Position numbers and translations under genes: made by a program | Notes under the pieces: model-generated | Told to the model about the DNA's origin: nothing | The model's database searches: none | The model's input: the letters and a program-made list of their open reading frames with translations, nothing else | Part shown: positions 6,718 through 10,576 of the stretch, piece after piece | Numbering within the stretch: position 1 is the stretch's first letter | Layout of the letters: the number at the start of each line of letters is the position of its first letter | Assembly (NCBI GenBank): GCA_045601245.1 | Contig: JAZRZH010000023.1 | Coordinates: 1-10,576 of the forward strand | Reading direction: 5' to 3' | DNA from: Cacconaster sp045601245 | Lineage (GTDB): Bacteria; Bacteroidota; Bacteroidia; Bacteroidales; UBA932 | Length of the DNA stretch: 10,576 nt

Positions 6718-6989
6718 TATTCCTCCACCAATCCGTACTTGCGCCACTCCAAGACAATCCTCGAGACCTCTTCCGCCGCATATTCAGGACTAATCTCATA
6801 CTCTTCGCACAGAAATCCGCAGAGCATCGGCTCATCAAATTCAACACCTTCCGCCCTGCGCCACAGCCAGGCCGCTGACTCATTGAAAGAGAGGATCGAG
6901 GACATATTGACACTTGCGCCGGGGCTGTCAACAACTATAATGAACGTATCTCCGAGCTCGCGAAGAGTATATTGCTGTTTAAGTTTCAT
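6717..6989 (-). CDS. PqqD-like small protein
   Basis: A 90-residue protein with the PqqD/RRE-type pattern: an N-terminal beta region (YTLRELGDTFIIVVDS), then MSSILSFNESAAWLWRRAEG (about 29-48), where the asparagine-glutamate-serine-alanine segment before the paired tryptophans is the family hallmark. C-terminal helices follow (YEISPEYAAEEVSRIVLEW). PqqD itself binds the precursor peptide PqqA for its radical-SAM enzyme; PqqD-like proteins often serve as peptide-recognition elements. Here no precursor peptide, radical-SAM enzyme or protease is adjacent. The only partner is the NTP_transf_5 gene, joined by a TAATG overlap. The gene diverges from a sugar-phosphate transferase gene 58 bases away. 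A polysaccharide-linked role is as likely as a peptide one. A weak -7-like TAATTTCG (minus strand, 7001-6994) lies four bases before the ATG. Confidence 0.8.
   Translation of the reverse strand: MKLKQQYTLRELGDTFIIVVDSPGASVNMSSILSFNESAAWLWRRAEGVEFDEPMLCGFLCEEYEISPEYAAEEVSRIVLEWRKYGLVEE
6722..6726 (-). promoter_or_regulatory. Shine-Dalgarno GGAGG inside the PqqD-like gene
   Basis: GGAGG is formed by the final codons of the PqqD-like gene and lies four bases before the ATG at 6717-6715. It supports the 6717 start of the nucleotidyltransferase and, with the one-base stop/start overlap, suggests coupled synthesis of the two proteins. It is one of only two good Shine-Dalgarno sequences I see in the window. 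Confidence 0.6.
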
Positions 6990-7030
6990 ACCACGAAATT
7001 AATAAATAATGTGCATAGTTAAAATTTTTA

Positions 7031-7038
7031 TATATTTG
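7031..7038 (+). promoter_or_regulatory. -7 promoter box TATATTTG for the sugar transferase
   Basis: TATATTTG is a perfect TAnnTTTG match in the AT-rich divergent gap between the PqqD-like gene and the sugar transferase. Nine bases separate it from the ATG at 7048, so the leader would be only a few bases long. An in-frame ATG at 7009 lies upstream of this box and would be left out of the message. No clear -33 element is seen. Confidence 0.6.
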
Positions 7039-7047
7039 TATTTCAAT

Positions 7048-8502
7048 ATGGGAAAAGAAAAAAACAATACAAGCAACTACGCAAACGAGCCATATCTGAT
7101 ACTTGCTATGGACCTGGCTGTTTCGCTTCTGTCCTCCTTGTTTGCTATCCTCATTGTCAGATGGCTAGCCAAGCCGATCCCGCATTTCATCACGCTCGTC
7201 CTCATCTGGCTCGCCCTTTCGGCAGTATTCTCCATAATCGGGTTCCTGGCCGTGGGAAGCCAGAAAGTGTCACTTGTTTACTCCACCATCCGCACAACCG
7301 GCAAACTTGCAGCCGCCGTCCTCATCAAGGAGACGCTGCTTATATTGAGCATCATCACCGGCTTGTTCGTGATGACATCCGTCAAGGCGAGATTCCTGAT
7401 CATACTCCTCGACTGCATTTTCTCCATTGCAGGAATGACTCTGATCAGGGCTATGGTTGTCTCCATCATGGTCAGGAACCGCAACAGCATCGAGTTCAAC
7501 GTGGACCGTATGAGCATACTTATATACGGCATATCGGACAAGTCCACAGCCCTTGTGCAGAGGCTCTTCTCCTCATCGCACTACAACCCTATCGGATTCA
7601 TCACCACCGACAGCAAATTCAACGGCCGCATCATCCACGACAGGAAAGCCTACAGCTGCACCTCCCTGGATGAATTCCAGACCGTCTGCTCATCTCTCGG
7701 CGGCGTGGACGGCATCATATTCGCCAAAGAGACAGATGCTAAGGAACAGAGCGACAAAATTGTAGCCTGGTGCCTCGCATCCCAGGTCAACATCCTGATG
7801 TCACCACAGGTCGAAGTCATCCATACGCCCAAACCAGCCAACAATACCCCCGGCACCGCTGAAACCGTCTACAGCAACGCAAAGGACCCGGGATTCATAC
7901 CGGATGGAATGTCCGGCTTTGAAAGAAACGTCAAGCGCGCCATAGATTTTTTCGTTTCCGCAATACTTCTGGTGATATTCTCACCGGCCTTCCTTGCCTG
8001 CTATATCGCCATCAAACGCGAGGACCACGGCCCGGCCATCTTCAAGCAGGAACGCATAGGCCGTTTCGGACGACCTTTCTACATCTACAAATTCCGCTCG
8101 ATGAAACTCGACGCCGAGGCTGCCGGTCCTGCTCTCTACTCTGGAGACGAAGACCCTAGGCTCACCAAGGTCGGCAAATTCATCCGCACCCATCATCTCG
8201 ATGAACTCCCGCAGCTTTACAATGTCCTGCGCGGCGATATGGCATTCATCGGATACCGTCCGGAGCGCCAGTTCTACATCGACCAGATTATCGAAAAAGA
8301 CCCGAGATACGTATACCTGTACCAGATACGACCGGGTGTGACATCATACGCCACATTGAAGAACGGGTACACAGATTCGATTGAAAAGATGCTCCGCAGG
8401 CTCCAGTTCGACCTGTACTACCTCAAGAACAGATCCTGGTGGTTCGATTTCAAGATTCTGTTGCAGACCTTCCTCAATATCGCATTCGGAAAGAAATTCT
8501 AA
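7048..8502 (+). CDS. Polyprenyl-phosphate sugar-1-phosphate transferase (WcaJ/WbaP-like initiating enzyme)
   Basis: A 484-residue membrane enzyme. The N-terminal half has about four membrane spans, followed by a soluble region with a Rossmann-like start (ILIYGISDKSTALVQRL, about 155-171). The C-terminal bacterial sugar transferase domain begins near residue 291 (FERNVKRAIDFF) with a membrane-associated helix. It then shows KFRSM (348-352), DELPQLYNVLRGDM (385-398), the GYRPER segment and RPGVTSYATLKNGYT. This domain transfers a sugar-1-phosphate from a nucleotide sugar to undecaprenyl phosphate at the inner membrane, the first step in building a capsule, exopolysaccharide or O-antigen repeat. 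It fits the large WcaJ/WbaP class by length. The sugar is not identifiable. The start at 7048 is preferred over 7009 because the -7 box lies between. No other assembly genes (Wzx, Wzy, Wza, Wzc) appear nearby; only a UpxY-like gene follows. Confidence 0.9.
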   Translation: MGKEKNNTSNYANEPYLILAMDLAVSLLSSLFAILIVRWLAKPIPHFITLVLIWLALSAVFSIIGFLAVGSQKVSLVYSTIRTTGKLAAAVLIKETLLILSIITGLFVMTSVKARFLIILLDCIFSIAGMTLIRAMVVSIMVRNRNSIEFNVDRMSILIYGISDKSTALVQRLFSSSHYNPIGFITTDSKFNGRIIHDRKAYSCTSLDEFQTVCSSLGGVDGIIFAKETDAKEQSDKIVAWCLASQVNILMSPQVEVIHTPKPANNTPGTAETVYSNAKDPGFIPDGMSGFERNVKRAIDFFVSAILLVIFSPAFLACYIAIKREDHGPAIFKQERIGRFGRPFYIYKFRSMKLDAEAAGPALYSGDEDPRLTKVGKFIRTHHLDELPQLYNVLRGDMAFIGYRPERQFYIDQIIEKDPRYVYLYQIRPGVTSYATLKNGYTDSIEKMLRRLQFDLYYLKNRSWWFDFKILLQTFLNIAFGKKF

Positions 8503-8506
8503 TACA

Positions 8507-9028
8507 ATGGCATCGGACGACAAAAGCGTTTGCTGGTATGTCGGACGCGCCGGCAACTGTCAGGCGCTCAGCGCCAAACGAAAACTGGAGAAATGGGGCG
8601 TGGAGCATTTCGTACCCACGCTCAAGACAATGACGATACGCAGCGGACGCAAAAAGATAGTGGAGAAGACCCTCGCCGGCAACCTCGTCTTCGTAAAGGG
8701 CAGCCGTCTGGATGTCACCAATCTGATCAACTACAGGGCCCTTCCGATACACCTCATTCCCGACCGTTGCGGCAACACATCTGCACTCATAGTGCCCGAC
8801 AAGCAGATGGAGGACTTCATAAGGGTATTCGAATTCGCCATAGCCGACAACGAGTCTCCCGAGATCATCCTGAAAGCCGGAGACCGCGTGAGGGTCAGAT
8901 GCGGCGAGCTTGAAGGGGTTGAGGGCGAGGTGATAGAAGCTCCGGAATGTACATACGTCTCGATTTCGCTGTTCGGGATGCTTCAAGCCAGGGCCAAACT
9001 TCCGGCCTCCTTTTTGGAAATTATCTAA
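8507..9028 (+). CDS. UpxY/NusG-like transcription antitermination factor
   Basis: A 173-residue NusG paralogue. The NGN domain spans about residues 8-115 and opens with CWYVGRAGNCQALSAKRKLE, then GVEHFVPTLKTMTIRSGRKK and the LAGNLVFVKG strand. A C-terminal KOW domain (about 121-172) has AGDRVRVRCG and LEGVEGEVIEAP. The length and the basic linker after the FVPT segment fit the UpxY-type specialised factors of Bacteroidales, which travel with RNA polymerase and allow read-through of one capsule operon; general NusG differs in these regions. UpxY genes usually open the operon they control. Here the gene comes after the initiating sugar transferase, only four bases past its stop, and an OmpA-like gene with its own promoter follows. 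It may act on a distant locus. The start at 8507 is chosen because the domain begins at once and the gap is tight. Which operon it serves is unknown. Confidence 0.86.
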   Translation: MASDDKSVCWYVGRAGNCQALSAKRKLEKWGVEHFVPTLKTMTIRSGRKKIVEKTLAGNLVFVKGSRLDVTNLINYRALPIHLIPDRCGNTSALIVPDKQMEDFIRVFEFAIADNESPEIILKAGDRVRVRCGELEGVEGEVIEAPECTYVSISLFGMLQARAKLPASFLEII

Positions 9029-9039
9029 TTTTCATAGGT

Positions 9040-9049
9040 TTTGCGCAAA
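9040..9049. repeat. Perfect palindrome TTTGCGCAAA
   Basis: A ten-base perfect palindrome lies between the UpxY-like stop and the -7 box at 9058, ending eight bases before that box. Its position, where a regulator could touch RNA polymerase, makes it a possible operator, but ten-base palindromes also occur by chance. Its TTTG half stands 14 bases from the -7 box, shorter than the usual spacing to a -33 element. Confidence 0.3.
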
Positions 9050-9057
9050 TTTCTTAT

Positions 9058-9065
9058 TATCTTTG
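9058..9065 (+). promoter_or_regulatory. -7 promoter box TATCTTTG upstream of the OmpA-like gene
   Basis: TATCTTTG followed by GC matches TAnnTTTG and is identical to the box at 3892-3899. The OmpA-like ATG is at 9164, so its message would carry a leader of about 90 bases. This is the only promoter here with a clearly long leader. That leader contains a 25-codon open frame beginning eight bases after the box. Confidence 0.62.
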
Positions 9066-9073
9066 CGTGATTT

Positions 9074-9151
9074 ATGTCATCTTGCATCACCCTGTGTCCG
9101 ATGCAATGGCGAAGCTATGGACTCTCTTGGAATAACAATCAAAACAATTAA
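9074..9151 (+). other. 25-residue open frame in the OmpA leader, possible upstream peptide
   Basis: An ATG at 9074, eight bases after the -7 box, opens a 25-codon frame (MSSCITLCPMQWRSYGLSWN followed by five Asn/Gln residues) that ends with TAA 12 bases before the OmpA-like ATG. The distance from the box is like that of the annotated genes with near-leaderless starts, so it could be translated from the 5' end and affect the main gene. Frames of this size arise by chance, it has no Shine-Dalgarno, and I see no family resemblance. Confidence 0.22.
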
Positions 9152-9163
9152 TATCTTAACAAA

Positions 9164-10357
9164 ATGAAAATCAGAAAATTAATCATTTGTGCAGCAGCAC
9201 TGCTCGTGACATTGGGCAGCGCATCCGCACAGCAGGTCAGCAAGTCTGACGACAGGTATGAGTTCCAGCCACGCTGGTACATCCAGCTTCAGGACGGTGT
9301 AACCGGTACATTCGGCTCAAGCCTGAAGTTTGAAAAACGGTTGTCAAACCTTTTCAATATCGGTGGAGGCTATGATTTCAACCCATATTTCGGTCTCAGA
9401 GGCACATTCGGCTTCGGACAGAACCGCAATTATTCAGAAGCGTATGGCAGACACTACGGAGCCAATATTTTCCAATTCGATGCTGATGCTATGCTCAACG
9501 TGACAAACCTTCTGTTCGGCTACCGCCACGACTGGTTTGTCAACGCATACCCCTTCATCGGATTCGTCGCCAATGTAGGTACGGAAAACAATGCTGCAAG
9601 TTTCGTAGCACCTAACCCATGGGAGCCGGGTGCATTCTTCCCTGCTGGTCACGCAGGAATCCACTTCGACTTCAAGCTCACCAACCACGTGGCAGCCACC
9701 CTCGAAGGCAACTATATGATCACCACTGACGAGTTCAACTCAAAGATTGAAGGCCATCCGGACCAGCAGATCAACGTCCTCGCCGGTCTCAAATACAAGA
9801 TGGGCAAGGGTTTCACTGTAAGCCAGTCATACCTTGCAGCACAGGCCGCAGCAAGAGAGGCCGCCATCGCTGCCGAAAAGGCTGCCGCCGAGAAGGCTGC
9901 CGCCGAGGCAGAAGCAGCACGCATCGCCGCTGAGAAGGCTGCTGCCGAGAAGGCTGCCGCTGAAGCGGAGGCTGCACGCATCGCCGCAGAAAAGGCTGCT
10001 GCCGAAGCAGCTGCAGCAAAGCACAAGCAGGAATGCGTAGAACACACCTGCAACATCTTCTTCGCACTTGACCGCTCAGTCATCAGACCACAGGAAATGA
10101 CAAAGGTTGAAGAGCTTTCCAACTGGATGACAGAAAATCCTGATTACGTAGTCGCACTCTGCGGATATGCAGACCGTGGTACAGGTACCCCGAGATATAA
10201 CCTTCCACTTTCAGAACGTCGTGTAAAGGCCGTAAAGAAGGCCCTGATGGAACACGGCATAGCTGAAGAACGCATCATCACGGACTTCAAGGGTGACACT
10301 ATCCAGCCGTTCGAGATTCCTGAGCAGAACCGCGTAGTAACCTGCCTCGTCCAGTAA
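9164..10357 (+). CDS. OmpA-family outer-membrane protein with Ala/Glu/Lys repeat linker
   Basis: A 397-residue protein. Residues 1-22 form a signal peptide (MKIRKLIICAAALLVTLGSA, cut after SASA). An N-terminal beta-barrel of about 200 residues follows, with alternating aromatic strands such as FNIGGGYDFNPYFGLRGTFG. Residues about 225-290 are a charged, alanine-rich helix with a 19-residue repeat. The C-terminal OmpA domain runs from about 293 to the end and includes CNIFFALDRSVIRP, CGYADRGTGTPRYNLPLSERR and a final NRVV. The Asp of GYADRGT and the Arg of SERR fit the peptidoglycan-binding residues. Such proteins tie the outer membrane to peptidoglycan. No lipobox is present. The gene has its own -7 box about 100 bases upstream and an A-rich start region without a Shine-Dalgarno. 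The permease gene begins six bases after its stop. Confidence 0.88.
   Translation: MKIRKLIICAAALLVTLGSASAQQVSKSDDRYEFQPRWYIQLQDGVTGTFGSSLKFEKRLSNLFNIGGGYDFNPYFGLRGTFGFGQNRNYSEAYGRHYGANIFQFDADAMLNVTNLLFGYRHDWFVNAYPFIGFVANVGTENNAASFVAPNPWEPGAFFPAGHAGIHFDFKLTNHVAATLEGNYMITTDEFNSKIEGHPDQQINVLAGLKYKMGKGFTVSQSYLAAQAAAREAAIAAEKAAAEKAAAEAEAARIAAEKAAAEKAAAEAEAARIAAEKAAAEAAAAKHKQECVEHTCNIFFALDRSVIRPQEMTKVEELSNWMTENPDYVVALCGYADRGTGTPRYNLPLSERRVKAVKKALMEHGIAEERIITDFKGDTIQPFEIPEQNRVVTCLVQ
9866..10021 (+). repeat. 57-bp in-frame coding repeat in the OmpA linker
   Basis: Two complete 57-bp units (9866-9922 and 9923-9979) and a partial third from 9980 encode the same 19 residues, IAAEKAAAEKAAAEAEAAR (residues 235-253 and 254-272). 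The protein units are identical while the DNA differs at several third codon positions, so the array is not a very recent duplication and the protein sequence appears to be under selection. Within each unit a shorter AEKAA-type repeat is visible. It should form a long rigid helix or coiled coil between barrel and peptidoglycan-binding domain. Slippage could change its length between strains. Confidence 0.8.
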
Positions 10358-10363
10358 TAACCT

Positions 10364-10576
10364 ATGGCAAAAAGGGCTGACAGCAAAGAAACGGGACTGA
10401 AGAGAAAGCTCTCTCCGGTCAACGTCTGGGCACTGGCCCTCGGCTGTATCATCGGCTGGGGCGCATTCGTGATGCCGGGCAACAAATTCCTGCTCACAGC
10501 AGGACCGCTCGGCACCGCGATTGCAATGGCCGTGGCGGCCGTCATAATGATTATCCTTGCGTTCAACTATGACTAT
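10364..10576 (+). CDS. APC-family amino acid permease, N-terminal part
   Basis: The first 71 codons of a membrane transporter, cut by the right edge. After a basic cytoplasmic start (MAKRADSKETGLKRKLSPVN) comes the first membrane span with ALGCIIGWGAFVMPG, which matches the glycine-rich broken helix (G-x-I-I-G-x-G-x-F) by which APC superfamily carriers bind the amino acid backbone. A second span begins at TAGPLGTAIAMAVAAVIMII. Such carriers import or exchange amino acids or related amines across the inner membrane; the substrate cannot be told from this part. The gene starts six bases after the OmpA-like stop without a visible promoter or Shine-Dalgarno, so it may be co-transcribed, though the functions show no obvious link. 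Confidence 0.75.
   Translation, partial: MAKRADSKETGLKRKLSPVNVWALALGCIIGWGAFVMPGNKFLLTAGPLGTAIAMAVAAVIMIILAFNYDY

Noticed and set aside
6718..6747. A start at 6747 for the NTP_transf_5 protein
   Set aside because: It would overlap the PqqD-like gene by 31 bases; the start at 6717 has a GGAGG and a one-base stop/start overlap.
7009..7047. A longer N terminus for the sugar transferase starting at 7009
   Set aside because: The -7 box at 7031-7038 lies inside this extension, and the added residues (MCIVKIFIYLYFN) are an AT-rich promoter translated in frame.
8381..8506. A 42-residue N-terminal extension of the UpxY-like protein
   Set aside because: It lies inside the sugar transferase gene in another frame and the NGN domain begins directly after the ATG at 8507.
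9866..10021. Repeated units as a CRISPR array
   Set aside because: The units are adjacent, have no spacers, keep the reading frame and sit inside an OmpA-like coding sequence.
9712..10122. A minus-strand Ala/Ser-rich open frame
   Set aside because: It is the antisense reading of the Ala/Glu/Lys linker repeat of the OmpA-like gene and has no features of its own.

Overview
The window looks like chromosomal DNA of a member of the Bacteroidales with fairly GC-rich coding DNA. This is inferred from several things: the Bacteroidetes-type -7 box TAnnTTTG in front of genes, A-rich start regions mostly without a Shine-Dalgarno sequence, a UpxY-like NusG paralogue, a lipid-A synthase N-terminal-like (LAB_N) membrane protein, and typical holA / cca gene neighbourhoods. 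Family and genus cannot be fixed from the sequence alone. No tRNA, rRNA, CRISPR array, insertion sequence or phage gene is visible.

Layout. (1) Positions 1-192, minus strand: a 51-residue peptide gene, followed by the first eight codons of another gene that runs off the left edge. (2) Positions 297-3863, minus strand: a compact four-gene unit. holA (DNA polymerase III delta) is followed by a family 2 glycosyltransferase, a membrane protein with two LAB_N repeats, and a short ArnT/GT39-like membrane glycosyltransferase. A -7 box in front of holA and a hairpin at the last stop codon frame this unit. The three downstream genes look like a lipid-linked sugar pathway: charge a polyprenyl phosphate, handle or flip it, and transfer the sugar outside the inner membrane. 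(3) Positions 3904-5708, plus strand, divergent from holA: a small PD-(D/E)xK-type protein overlaps by 4 bases a complete CCA-adding-type tRNA nucleotidyltransferase with an HD domain. (4) Positions 5698-6989, minus strand: a PqqD-like protein and an NTP_transf_5 nucleotidyltransferase, coupled by a one-base stop/start overlap. Their 3' end runs into the 3' end of cca. (5) Positions 7048-9028, plus strand, divergent from the PqqD pair: a polyprenyl-phosphate sugar-1-phosphate transferase (initiating enzyme of a surface polysaccharide) followed four bases later by a UpxY/NusG-like antiterminator. (6) Positions 9058-10576, plus strand: an OmpA-like outer-membrane protein with a 57-bp coding repeat in its linker, then the start of an APC-type amino acid permease cut by the right edge.

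The theme is cell-envelope sugar chemistry set among housekeeping genes. Points most worth a second look: -7 boxes lie so close to start codons that the mRNAs may be leaderless; the PqqD/nucleotidyltransferase couple has no precursor peptide or maturase in sight; the UpxY-like gene sits after, not before, the initiating transferase; and the 51-residue peptide is followed by a gene with a strong Shine-Dalgarno, which is rare in this window. I see no single gene set that clearly forms a new defence or biosynthetic system.
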